From Loripinus fragilis (lineage: Eukaryota > Mollusca > Bivalvia > Lucinida > Lucinidae), in NCBI GenBank assembly GCA_964019695.1, contig OZ026525.1, forward strand, positions 73,710,260-73,774,259: DNA of 64,000 nt, written 5' to 3'. The notes beneath the pieces are model-generated. The model had not been told where the DNA came from. It saw nothing but the letters and a program-made list of their open reading frames with translations, and searched no databases. Numbering within the stretch: position 1 is the stretch's first letter; each line of letters opens with the position of its first letter. The translations under genes were made by a program, and so were the position numbers. Of the stretch, positions 45,321-56,738 are shown in pieces.

Positions 45321-46138
45321 CCCGTCAACAGCTTAGATAAATAAAGCCAGAGCCATGGCTTAAGGTCGCATCTGACAAACTGAAGAAGCCTGATAACCGT
45401 AGTTGAAAGGGAGGCAAAGATTCAACTTCTATAACCGATAATTCGATAACACTCAGCGATTGCTAAGGTCAGTCTAAGTCTGGGTTCTCAATCCCCACCC
45501 CCTCCCCTTCCCCTACCAACAAACACACGCACGCACGTTTAATGCTTCTCCATACCAAACATATCAACGAAAATCATTTACATCACTCCGTCTGGCATAT
45601 AAAAAAGTATCGGCGTGTGTGTTAGTGTTTGTGCGTGCACTGAGTTTCCTTCGTTTAAACTTGACTTTTCCAATGGAGACTAGGGCTGTTGTATACATGG
45701 CACTATTTGGGCCCAGGTTTCGGATTTGCAGAGACAGTTTTGACTTCCTGTCTGACGGACGCAAAAATGAAAGGTGTGAAGGTGCGGGGGAAGACTGCTC
45801 TCAGATAGGAAAGTGAGCTCTTGTACAACCAGAATTAAGTTAATGTAATGGGATCTCAGCTGTTCAGAGCTTCAAGAAATACAGAAACAGGCTTCTCTAA
45901 CCTTATTTATATTGCCTTTATAACAGCCTGGCACTCAGTTATCAAAGGGACTGCATGTCAGTGCTAGTGGGGGTCCCGCCCATATCGATGTCGCCGCCCG
46001 AATGCTTATTTGGACGGTTGATTTGGGGGTTTTAGCTGAAGATGTTATTGCAGAGACTTTTGCAGATTGAAGCTCAAATACACTACCCTCTGTGTTTAGT
46101 TGTATATATTTCTCTTGGGACTTCTCGTAACTTAAATA

Positions 46139-47166
46139 TACTCAACAAAAAAAGTTAAGGAAATCTCAGAAAACTATACATTATAAGAACACCAAAACAA
46201 ACAATTATTGAATTTTTATTTATTTGTTAAGATGTATGTCATCGGTTGAGAAAAATATTTACTTTAGTTTGCTAGCACCAATAACTTTGTTTGGGCACAG
46301 TGTCAAGTAACCCAGGGGTCAAAGTCATTTTTCGCAAAAATGACTACAGAGCGTTCTCTCATAAACACATGTAAAACATGTAGGTTTTCAAAAATGAAAT
46401 GCAATTCCTTTGAATGTCACATGAAATTAACTTGATAGCCTTAAACACCACATTTCGAAGATAAGAATGCCTTCATCAGTAACAAGTGTGTCCCCAGCCA
46501 ATGTCAAATTAGGACTAGCACCGGTTAAGCTAACTATGGATAATTCTTGTGATTTGGTGCCTAGGGATCAGATTTAATATCTCCTGCAACACTGCATCGA
46601 GAGGCTGGGGGTTTCTTGATGCCATTATTATGCATTGGACCCTATGTCCAAAAATGGCACAGACATGTTACAATTGTAGAAATGTCTGACGAGCGTACTG
46701 ACCAGTCAATGCGCACAACATTGTTTTTGCTGATTCTAGTGAGGTGTGTTTTGGCATTTTCAACCTAGGCCTGGTACTGTCACTGGTTTTCGCACAAAAA
46801 GACAGGACAACAGACCTCAACACCTCAGTCATGTACAATAGACTGACCAAGTGTTGCTGTATACCCACCAGATCTGTCGTCCTAAGTTTTAAACATCTCC
46901 ATCTTCTCAGGGACCTGCAGAACGTTAATGTATATAAACCTATGTTTGCTCCGCAAATTGAATTTTTGCGAAAAATGGAGTGAAGACCAGTTACTTTTGA
47001 CATGGATTTTCTAAGCTGCTATGGACGCTACAGACCCAGATAAAGCGTCATTATAAAGAAAAATGGTCACAATATAAAATTATGAATTTCAAAAGTCTTT
47101 AAATGTTTTAGAGATCTTTTGTCACAGCCCCTCAAACACAATTTCCTTAACTTTTTTTGTTGAGTA
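46139..47166. mobile_element. Tc1/mariner-type element, 1,028 bp, inserted in block A
   Basis: A perfect 26-bp inverted repeat (TACTCAACAAAAAAAGTTAA then GGAAAT) bounds the element, with a TA on each side (46137-46138 and 47167-47168). Block B has the uninterrupted site CTTAATAGTTTAAAC at 58131 onward, so the borders are certain. TA duplication and this terminal form indicate the Tc1/mariner superfamily. Full elements are usually 1.2-1.7 kb with a ~340-residue transposase; here only broken frames remain (the longest, minus-strand 46668-47003 and plus-strand 46744-46983, overlap and show no catalytic triad), so it is non-autonomous or decayed. Confidence 0.9.
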
Positions 47167-47195
47167 TAGTTTAAACTGCAGATCGCCAAAATAAC

Positions 47196-47585
47196 CAATA
47201 GTCAGGGCCCTTAGGGACAAAAAATAGGTCCCGTGGGAATTGTGTGCCGATTTATGGTGACCTTTATCAAAACCTTCAGTGGAGTCTTAACTTTAATTTA
47301 AAGGTGGTCACCCATCTCAAATCCGCGTCGGAGGCTAGTTATGACGTCATAAATATGGCGACCATAATAAGAAACTGCCCGTTAATAAAAGCTATAGTTT
47401 GTGATGGTATGGTCATATTTTATCCAACACGAACGCTTTTTTAACATAGTATCAATATTTTTTGTCATATGATGGTAACATCGATGCTTTACCTGACTTT
47501 GACAATGAATTATTCATCGATAACTATATTTTTGCATGCAAAATACCGTAGATTTCCTATAAATACCCAGCTTATCGGGACACCT
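47196..47585. other. Unique stretch between duplicated blocks
   Basis: No gene. A palindromic TGACGTCA (CRE-like) sits at about 47342, surrounded by GC-richer sequence; whether it is functional is unknown. Confidence 0.4.
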
Positions 47586-49600
47586 TTAGACTGATGGCTG
47601 AGAATGTTATTGCCCCCCCCACTGGGGAATTTTGCAAGCTTATTGTATCTAAAATCTAAAAGAGGATTGCAAGCTACGTCGCTTAATAGATGTTTGCACT
47701 ATGTTCCCTGGGGCGTTAGTCTCTGACAGCCTGTTACATATGTTACCATATTAAATTTAGAAAAAAAAAATTAAAAGTTTGAGCTACAGAAAGATTGCTA
47801 ATTATTTAAATTACTCATATGGTCTGCATATTGTCAACTTTAACTACATATAAATTCTTTTGGAGCAAAGTTACAGCTTCCTGTGGTGTTATGTACGTTA
47901 CTTTAATTAGATTACCCTTTAAACATGAAACGTGTGACCAATATCATTTACTTTTTAGCTGATATGTGCATTTTCAAAATGTTTTGATTATTTTGTACCA
48001 ACAAACTCATTTTGTTAGAGAAAATCCAAAGTTTGCTTTTATACTTTAAATATAGTGTCTTATACATGCAATTAAACAGGCTATACCCAATTTTAAGGAG
48101 CCGAATTTGGTAGGCATCATTTAAGTAAAAATATATGAAAACATTTGATGCTGTTGGATATCTTGCATATTTGGGATTGTCTTGCTCATATTATTAAAAT
48201 TATAGAATTTGCAGGTTTAACACCAAGATGGAAGCACTTGTTAAAGGTTGTAACATATGTTACATGACATGATTAATGAGCAAGGACATTGACTTGATGT
48301 AAGAGATGATATTTCAGAATAAAATGAATATATTTCGCATGTTTTCCTAGCTAAAATCTCCAGCCTCTGGTGCCTAAGTCTTAGGTATTGATGATTGTTA
48401 AGCCCCTGTACCTTTGTTACAGATGTTATGAATATTTGTTTTCAATATTTCCTATTATGAATAATTCTAAAATAAAGAATCCATCCTAGAGGAACATAGA
48501 AAATAATCGTTTAACATTTAAACAATACAATTTAGTAAATGTCCCTTTCTTACGTAAATATTCTCAACCAATCCTTATCCAAGTCATATACAATATCGAT
48601 TATTATTTCTGCTTCTCTGGTAAAATAATTGTCCTCCTCATCTCATAAAAAAAAGAATAATCATCAAACAAGATTTTGACTGCAAGCTGAGTATTGACCT
48701 GCTCCATCCCAAACTCTTTTATACTCTATCGTATGTACCAATTCAAGGTGCATCGAATAGGAGATGTTTGCACTCTGTAAGCATTGGTGTTAGCCTGTAA
48801 CAGCTTGTTACATATGTTACTTTATCATTTTGAAAATAAGAAAATTGAAAGTTTGGGCTACAGAAAAAAGACTTTAAAACTAGCTAATCAATGAAAATTC
48901 TAATAGTCTGCAAATTACTGGATGACTTTACTATATATGACAGCTGTTTACGGCTACATTTTGTATTATGTGCGTTACATGAACTTAATTATAATTTAAA
49001 AGTGGTAATTTTGGCTATCGTCATTCAGTTGAACGACTGCTTTGAGTCGGTTTCAAACCGTTTTAGATTATCATTATAATTTTACTCTTAATTCAATATT
49101 TCGGCCAAAGGCCATTATCAAGAAAAACATGCACTTCAATAGCAACTACAAGATGGTGGAACAGAGACAATGTAGTTGACATTGAAGTGCATGTTTTTCT
49201 TGATAAGGGCCTTAGGTTGAAATATTGATTTACGAGTAAAATTATCATATGTGTTTAACATTGTTCCCTATGGAATATAAATGAATATCGTTTTAGATTA
49301 GGTTTAACAAACCTATAGTCAATTGACGAATACAAAAACAAAAGTTTGCTTTTCTATCTTAAATATTTTGTCTTATATGAGCTAATGCACAACTCTACTC
49401 CCAGTTTTGCAGAGGAGCAAATTTTGTTTTCGCCGCTTAAATAAAACATATATAAAACAATTGCAGAGAGTTGATATTTTACATTTTCTTAAACAGTCTT
49501 GCTCATATATCATCAAGTTTCTAAGATCAGAACACTTATTAAAGATGTCAATGTGGCATTGGTGATGTCACAAACAGGGCTCTGATCGAATGCCATGCAC
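47586..49600. repeat. Older segmental duplication D, copy 2
   Basis: Collinear with 38980-42200 (see there), but shorter by about 1 kb in the middle and interrupted by the fold-back at 49071-49288. Diverged enough that short indels are frequent. Confidence 0.75.
49071..49288. mobile_element. Fold-back element flanked by a 12-bp direct repeat
   Basis: CGTTTTAGATTA occurs at 49059-49070 and 49289-49300, and the other copy of block D has a continuous site here, so the insert is delimited. Inside, TTCAATATTTCGGCC, TATCAAGAAAAACATGCACT and TTCAATAGCAACTACA mirror the right side from TGTAGTTGACATTGAAG to CGAGTAAAATTA. A 9-12 bp duplication fits a Mutator-like origin, but this is inference. The GGCC..TCAAGAAA core is shared with 4688-4913. 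Confidence 0.75.
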
Positions 49601-49769
49601 TTTCAAGTGCTGATATTAACTAGTTCAATGTCAGGAAAGAGCAAGAAATCATATTGGCAGGTATTTAGCTATGCTAGAGACTCCATCCACGAAGGATTTT
49701 TTCACCTCGGCTCAGTGCCCTTAGAAAGCACTGTGGCGGATGCACTAGAGTAATATATTTCTAAATTGT

Positions 49770-49885
49770 CCTGACTTCTTAGCTCTCGTCTGTGATGTCT
49801 AACTGTGAGTTTGTTACTTTCCCCATTGGTATCCTGGGTCAGGTGTAGTACTTGATTGTATCGATTCCTGATCTTTGCCATCTTT
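49770..49885 (+). mobile_element. LINE 3'-end fragment
   Basis: CTTAGCTCTCGTCTGTGATG, GTATCCTGGGTCAGGTGTAG and GATTCCTGATCTTTGCCA are the terminal part of the same LINE family. Confidence 0.75.
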
Positions 49886-50129
49886 CTTACTTTGTATTAG
49901 CCAGTCACCGATATTGTTCGACTCACTGCGTTGACGTAGTGGATATTTGGGAGAAAAAAAAGCTGAATTGCAAAAACTACCACGTTTCTCGAAGGTGTCA
50001 AACGTGCGCAGTACCAGTGCATCATTTGGAAAACCTCATCTGTCATTAAATCTGACTAATCAATGCCTGACAATTATGGTTGGAAGCGGGACTGTGATAA
50101 ATATTGTCCCTTTATGATGACATTGCCCA

Positions 50130-50405
50130 TCATTAGGGGGATAGGGGGTCCGAACACCCCCCTTCCTGGAAAATAACACGTACGTACATGGGTTTCTAAA
50201 GAAATTAGCATTAGGACCCCCCCCCCCCCTGGAAAAAGTTTGACCCCCCCCCCTGGAAAATAATGGACCCCCTCTGGATCCTTGGTAAAGTATAAGTATA
50301 GTTTTCTCAGCAATAAAACCATTGGACCCCCTCTGTAAACTGTAAAATAAGCTGAGGACTAAATAAGACTGACAAAAATCCCTGGATCCGCGCATGTTGC
50401 CTCCT
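50130..50405 (+). repeat. Poly-C / CTGGATCC repeat, copy 2
   Basis: GGGGGTCCGAACACCCCCCT, C runs at 50217-50229 and 50246-50254, CCCCTCTGGATCCTTGGTAA, GCAATAAAACCATTGGACCC and the closing CTGGATCCGCGCATG parallel 29285-29535. Confidence 0.75.
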
Positions 50406-51626
50406 GCCCCCAAAACCCATCTGCAGCTGATAAAATGTAGTTGCAGCATGTCTGTATGCGAAACATCTAGGTGTAAGTACTAAGTAAACGATTTATATTG
50501 TACTGATTTGTGTTGCCGTGGAGCAGAAGAGGACTCATGTAAAATATTGCCAGTGGTCAATATGCTTTTGACTTTTGAACAACTATTTTCATGTGGATTC
50601 AGATATTTCATTAGCCGTATCAACAAGAATGCCTTATTGTCCGATTTTGATCTTTGAAGACGATTCTACCTATAAGCATGCGAAAGATAAATCAGATTGT
50701 AACAGTTTTCTATTGGCTGTGCTATCGAAGTACAATGGGTAACTTGTAGAGGGTTTATCCTTACTTCCATATCATGAACTTACTACTAAGTAGACTCTTC
50801 AAACGTTTGATTCTTTAGGGGTCAAAATCGGACTATAATGAGTTTGGTTGATAGTGTATGCAAATGATTATTACTACTAGCTTTTCTTTGAGTGTAGGAT
50901 AAGCAGCTACAGATAAGCCAAAAGCTATTGAGCGTGACTCTATTTACAATATTTATATGTTGTACTAGAAAAAAAGGTTTTCGGGCATTTATTTACATTT
51001 ACTATAAAAGCTTTGACATACACATATGTTCTACCCGGACTGGCTCATTTTACGTATTCTGCATCAATCGTTTGAAATAGAAAGACCCAAAGGTCATTGG
51101 TCAGAGGTCGTGGTACATCTATGTATATGCATAAGAGATTATATTTACACCGTTCATTATCGTGTTTTTCATTCACTCCAATGTCTTTTTATTCCTAAAT
51201 CGTGACGGCATTTACGTCCCACCCTCGAACTGACTTCACACTATCTGAATATATTTTGTATGTTACGATTTAAAAGAGTTTGTATTCAGTCATGATAAGG
51301 CTGCCAGTTTATTAAAGGAATATTTCCATGCGTTGGAAATGGACAAAACGCATATATATGTGGTATTTACATATTAGGCGTCATTTCAATGACGCCATCT
51401 TTTTGTTCTGATGCGAAAACACTATGGGCGACATGTTAATCTTAATTATTAACCTCCTAAGATTAAATTTGGTGCATTTTGGCTGAAATTGGCAAACAAA
51501 ATGCAAGAAAGTCCTCATCGCCATAGACTACAATCGACATACCGTTTAAATTGCACTGATACAATAAACGTTATTTTGATGACGTCATAATGACGTCCAG
51601 ACGTGAAACCCAGATAGGTGACCAGG
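50406..51626. other. Unique stretch with an inverted pair
   Basis: ATTGTCCGATTTTGATC near 50637 and GTCAAAATCGGACTATAAT near 50821 form an inverted repeat, perhaps a small decayed MITE. A TGACGTCAT palindrome lies near 51580. No gene recognised. Confidence 0.4.
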
Positions 51627-52595
51627 TGATTTCGAGACTCAGCGGGGCCAATGTTTTGCGTCATTTAAAACGACACTTTATATGTTCTGCTAAGAACTGG
51701 TTCCATCCAGAAATTCATGAAACGTTCCAATACATATATGACTGAAAGATTGTTTACAGATGCTTAACCTTCAGCGCAGAAAAAATACATTTCATCATTA
51801 TTTGAACACAGTCAGTTGGCCCAATAATGCATAGCACCCATATAAAGGAATTTGACAAACAGTGCAGATCCAACGTAGACACAAGGCAGATGATGAAAGA
51901 AAAAATGTCTGATAATGGTCTACACTGTTTTCTTATATGATACAACAATTTCTGTAAAAGGATAAATATCATTGCCGTTATTATGTAACAACACTAAACT
52001 CCCTATAATCACAGATCGATCCGTCAGTTTTAACGGATTGAAGACTCCAGTACTGATAAATGGATTTACGATCTACACTGTTCACGCCGCCTAAGTAGTT
52101 ACTCAATATTGAGCACCCACTCTTTCGCAAGAAACTGATAGCTGCTCTAAATGAGACAGCGGACGAGAAAGGATGACCGTAAAAATATTTTAGAACAAAT
52201 TTCTACCAAAACGGGGTCTCTGGATTCGCAGTCAAGCACATTGAAGATTGCACCAGCGATCCCACCAGTGTATTGTGATAAACAGGTCTTTTTGAGATCC
52301 CAAAGTGTCTAAGATTATAAAATGTTGTTATGTGATATCATATAAAACATTATTTTTGGACTACATGGGCACATTCTACAGTCCCTGTGAAAGAAGAAAA
52401 AAAGGCCACTTGAGTGTTAGACTGGGGATTGAAGGAACGCTAGTTCGAGGCAAACCGCCAGCGAAGTCACTATTGTGTCCTTCACACTGCTTCAACCTAT
52501 GAAAACAGTAAACCGTCCCAACATTACTGAACATACGTGGACGTAAAGCACCAAAAATAAACAAAGAAAAAAAAACTTGAAAAAAAATATGCTAG
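51627..52595. repeat. Segmental duplication block C (paralogue of 58186-59155)
   Basis: From TTCGAGACTCAGCGGGGCCA to the A-rich end before GGTGGGAATCG it matches 58186-59155 closely, with small indels. It includes a GATCAG-type hairpin and a decayed SINE. It lies just before block B, while its paralogue lies just after B. Confidence 0.88.
52405..52570 (+). mobile_element. Degenerate SINE in block C
   Basis: GGCCACTTGAGTGTTAGACT, GCTAGTTCGAGGCAAACC, CACTATTGTGTCCTTCAC, CTGCTTCAACCTATGAAAAC and GGACGTAAAGCACCAAAAAT follow the head-body-tail order of the SINE family. The paralogue at 58955-59130 keeps ATTACTGGTTCAACC, lost here. Confidence 0.7.
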
Positions 52596-52596
52596 G

Positions 52597-52662
52597 TGGG
52601 AATCGAACCATCGACTACGTGTGAACACACATGAGTCTAACCACTAGGCCACAGAATATGTA
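52597..52662 (-). repeat. tRNA-like sequence, minus strand
   Basis: Minus strand: GTGGCCTAGTGGTTAGACTC as an A-box-like region and ATGGTTCGATTCCCACC as a B-box-like region, 66 nt overall. The centre (ATGTGTGTTCACACG) forms its own palindrome instead of a normal anticodon arm, so it is a tRNA-derived repeat and not a credible tRNA gene. Confidence 0.55.
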
Positions 52663-52985
52663 GTAAAGACTGTCGCTTACTTTGTTTTAGTATTTTGAAC
52701 GTAGTTGTAACTCTTGACGGATACAGATATCCCTAACAGTGAATAAACGTCATTGTATGCGCATGAATGATTTTCTAAGTTAGGCGGATCTAGTTTCAAT
52801 TAACATTTGTTTCAATCAAAATTACAGATAATCATGAAAAATATTTAAGAAATACACCGAACAAATGATACTGAGGCCTCAGACTTTATTTTTATACAAG
52901 CAGAAGCTGGAGATGTAGCTTTGTTGTGTTTTAAAATGCTGTTAAGTAATAGTTGAATCCGCCACCATTCCTTAGTCATAAACTT

Positions 52986-53068
52986 TAGTCTTAGTCGTTA
53001 GTCAATCCTTATTTGTACTAGACTAGTACAAATAAGGATGAAACTAACGACTATCGACTAATGACTAA
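52986..53068. repeat. Long palindrome at the start of block B
   Basis: TAGTCTTAGTCGTTAGTCAA and CCTTATTTGTACTAG face ACTAGTACAAATAAGG and ACTAACGACTATCGACTAA with almost no loop. Block A has only the right half, so the palindrome formed or was lost at the duplication edge. Confidence 0.8.
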
Positions 53069-54691
53069 AAGCCAAACTCACTGTGTATAATAGTGTGCAC
53101 TGTGACACTAATTGTAACGAAGCGGAAAATGAATCTAAACATAAAAAGCGACAGCTACGTGCTATAACCTTTATAGTATAAAGTGACAAGCAAACATGAC
53201 TCGTAGGCTTGTGGTAATGGGTTCGAGCCTCATGACGGACAATATTTAGACAGCTTTATATCCATACTGATACATATAGGGATTTAAACGAACAGCTATT
53301 ATTAAAGGATAGTGTTCTTTATCTACCTTTAGTTCGAGCAACTGCATGATTGACCAACTGTTAATGAAAGGTCAATCCTATCGATGTTAGTTCGGTCGAC
53401 CTTCGACTAAAAGTGGCACCCTAAGAGCTAGCGTCTAACTTTCGTAGGTACTGTTGGGTAATGTAAAACGTGTTGCAGTACAGAATATGCTCTGAGTATC
53501 TACGTACTTTCTGGAGGAAAATCTGCCTTTCTAAAATAATTTGTCCGTTCCTGATAGACCATCTCATGATGTAACACGGGGTGCAACATTTGTGTGTTAG
53601 GAGTCAACTGTTTTCGTTTTATTAAATTTAAATAAAATTCAATTTGTTTGGATAGGTCTTGTAATACTATATTTCCTAGTGAACGATTTGTAGACAACTT
53701 GGTTTTTGTTACACAGGTAAAAAGTATACAGATGTATCAATGTATGTCTGAACTATTAGACGCCCAGAAAACTGCATATTGAAGTGTTCGAGCATCACAC
53801 ATATTTCAGTCGAGATTCCAAGATACTAGTAAAGTAACATCGTGCATTAGGTAATATATATGACAACACCTACCCATTCAAATGTTATATGAATAAAAGG
53901 CAAAATGTTGACCACTAAATCACAAATTGCTGCACCCCGTGATAAGCAACACGTTTCAGTCTATCTGAGCCTTTAAATGAGGCTACCCATAGACAGACAA
54001 GTACCCAGTTTTATGATATGTCCCATTGGTTTGTTTCTTGAGTGGGTTCTCTTTGTAATGGAAAACATCGACTTCCTGAACAACTCGGCTAAACCGAAAT
54101 AGGATAGAGAGGCAAACTTACTCACAAGGCTTCTGTGTTAATTCAAAATTAAGAAACTCAGGAAGACCCTGTCCTTTCTGTTATAATTACTACAGCTCTA
54201 CCAATAAGGCGGCTATCACGAACGCTCTGATTGCCAAAAACAACGGCTTTGGTGGTAAAATCATGATCATAGAGCGCATTTTGCGATCGAAGAAAGTCGG
54301 ATTGGGCAATGGAAAATGCAGATTTATTTAAGCAATACAAAAATTGTTCATGGATCACCAATTACATGGTGTGTTACCAAAAGTAGAATGTTGACAGAAG
54401 TGCAACATGACTGTGAGTGACAAGCCAGCACACAGCTCGACTATCACGGTTACTTTTCTCCTAGGGTGGCGGCAGAGAGTTCCAAGAACTCGAAAAAAGG
54501 TTTCATATGTGAAATACCATACTAAATTTAATGATTGCATAGCAATATAATTATTCAGAAGTTAGATATATTATCGGAATTTAATAATATACGATGGCCA
54601 ATAATTGTATATATTGAGGGGTAACACATTATATTTTCGAACAAAATGTATTCTTTTACTGACGATCGTTTTTGTCTTAGCAAACAATGTA

Positions 54692-55744
54692 CACTTAAAC
54701 AAACTTATAAACAAACACTTTACTAACTCGTTTTTTCTGACTAAATCACCAATAATATTGAATGAATTTTTGACCTTATCATGAGCATTTCAATGGACCA
54801 AAGTTTAGAGGTGTTTCGGGATAGTTTTCATTCATTTTACATTTTTGCGATTCAAATATGTAAAAATAAACGTTTTTTGTGAATGAATATTTTTGGGTGC
54901 ATTTTTATCAAATCGAAGTGCATGTGTTTACGAACAGGTCCAGGTGACTTAAAAACACCAAACATTTTGAAATTTGATATACCGCAGATTTTTTACGCAT
55001 TTTTTAAAAAATGGAAAAAAATCACATTTTCCGAGAATTTTGAAAATCGTCAGTAGCACACGTAAAAACCTTGTATGCCTTTTTCTATCTGAACTTGGTA
55101 GGCAAAAGCCAACAGAACTCGATCAGACTATTCTGCGACGGTTAATCTTTCACGACTATTCCACACTTCTGGTTTCATTGTGAAATTTTAACAATTAATT
55201 TGACGGCATTTGTCAAAGATTTTTTTACTATTCTAAAAAAGAACAGTGATTTCTACTAAAAAATGAAAAATCGCTGAAAATGTCAATGCCGTACAGCAGA
55301 TAATAAAGTGTACAGAGCAGAACAAAGTTTGTACCCAAAGTGCATGCTTAAAGCAGAATTTCTTAGATTAAGCTGCAGACAGCGCCTGTCTTCATGTTAT
55401 TACGGAAAAGAAAAAAAACGATTTTGATTGTGCCAAAACTTTTGCTTTAATTTAATCTTAAATTATCGCAGTCAGTTACATCTTCAAACAATCAAATATG
55501 CAAATGGGTAATGTTTCTTTGGAATATTTAATATTGTTATGAAAAGTGTTATTTTTTAAATGAGGGTACCTTTACTCGGATTTCGTCTGTGCAAGACAAA
55601 CGAGACATTTTGAAATGAAATTACTTGTAGTGTTTCGGCAAATCCTTGGTTTATTTATCGAATTAAAATGTTGCATGACAGATATTTACTTTCTGAGCTA
55701 GCACAAAAAAATTTAACGCGTTCGTTTATAAGTTTGCTTCAGTG
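54692..55744. mobile_element. CACTx-ended transposon, 1,053 bp, inserted in block B
   Basis: Block A reads AACAATGTAGATGCTGATC without interruption at 44930. In B the same text is split after AATGTA and resumes TAGACGTTGATC. The ends are CACTTAAACAAACTTATAAA and, on the other strand, CACTGAAGCAAACTTATAAA, an imperfect inverted repeat, with TA repeated outside. Ends starting CACT and a 2-bp duplication fit the CMC/EnSpm (CACTA) group. No transposase frame; only a 69-codon frame at 54974-55183. Confidence 0.85.
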
Positions 55745-56095
55745 TAGACGTTGATCAAATGCCGCATCTGGGTCTGCACAGTTTGCCAAAATACTGTTCC
55801 TAAAGCCAATAGTAGATAAATGGTTAATAATGCCTGCGAATAAGCTGGTCGTTTTATTAACACTTTCTACACTCAAATCAATTAAGTGAGTGAAGAGCTA
55901 TTCCTACAAATGTAAACGTGAGAGCAAGGTGTGTTCGAAACGTCTTATGTGTTTGGTCAAAAAAGTGAGTATGACCTGGAAATGATACAATCAAAGACCA
56001 CATGCCAACCCGCCACTGTGAGGTAAACACAGACCACTGACAGCTACACGACAACAGACTGTATTTTAATGAAATGTTTAGGGAAATCTATCCAG

Positions 56096-56097
<2 letters not shown>

Positions 56098-56138
<41 letters not shown>
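56098..56138 (+). repeat. (GT)n microsatellite in block B
   Basis: About 20 GT units; orthologous to 45282-45315. Confidence 0.95.
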
Positions 56139-56141
<3 letters not shown>

Positions 56142-56738
56142 TCCCGTCAACAGCTTAGATAAATGGAGCCAGTGCCATGGCTTAAAGTCGCATCTGACAA
56201 ACTGAAGAAGCCCGATAACGGTAGTTGAAAGGGAGGCAAAGATTCAACTTCTATTATAACCGATAATTCGATAACTCTCAGCGTTTGCTATGGTCAGTCT
56301 AAGTCTGGGTTCTCAATCCCCACCTCCACCCCTTCCCCTACCAACAAACAAACGCACGCACGTGTTTGTGTGCATCTCCATACCCAACATATCAACGAAA
56401 ATCATTTACAACCACATCATTCGTCTGGGATATAAACAAATATCGGCGTGTGTGTTAGTGTTTGTGCGTGCACTGAGTTTCCTTCGTTTAAACTTGTTTT
56501 TTCCAATGCAGACTAGGGCTGTTGTATACAAGGCGCTATTTTGGCCCAGGTTTCGTATGTGCAGAGACAGTTTTGACTTCCTGTCTGACAGACGCAATAA
56601 TGAAAGGTGTGAAGGTGCAGGGAAGACTGCTTTCAGATAGGAATGTGAGCTCTTGTACAACCAGAATTAAGTTAATGTAATGGGATCTCAGCTGTTCAGA
56701 GCTTCAGGAAAATACAGAAACATGCTTCTCTAACCTTA

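Larger units (their letters stand above)
43189..47195. repeat. Segmental duplication block A (paralogue of 53024-58168)
   Basis: From AGTACAAATAAGGATGAAAC to GCCAAAATAACCAA the block matches block B at about 94-96 percent in the parts I aligned. Differences include a 45-bp tandem duplication (44044-44138), a shorter (GT)n tract, and one transposon at 46139-47166 that B lacks. B carries two insertions that A lacks. Open frames shared by A and B accumulate mostly amino-acid-changing differences, so I see no sign of conserved coding. Confidence 0.9.

Noticed and set aside
45564..45816. Overlapping frames on both strands retained in blocks A and B
   Set aside because: Retention was tempting, but differences between the paralogues are mostly non-synonymous in either frame and neither has splice or start context.
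46668..47003. Transposase in the Tc1/mariner-type element
   Set aside because: Frames on both strands are short and overlapping, and no DDE/D catalytic pattern or clear helix-turn-helix was identifiable.
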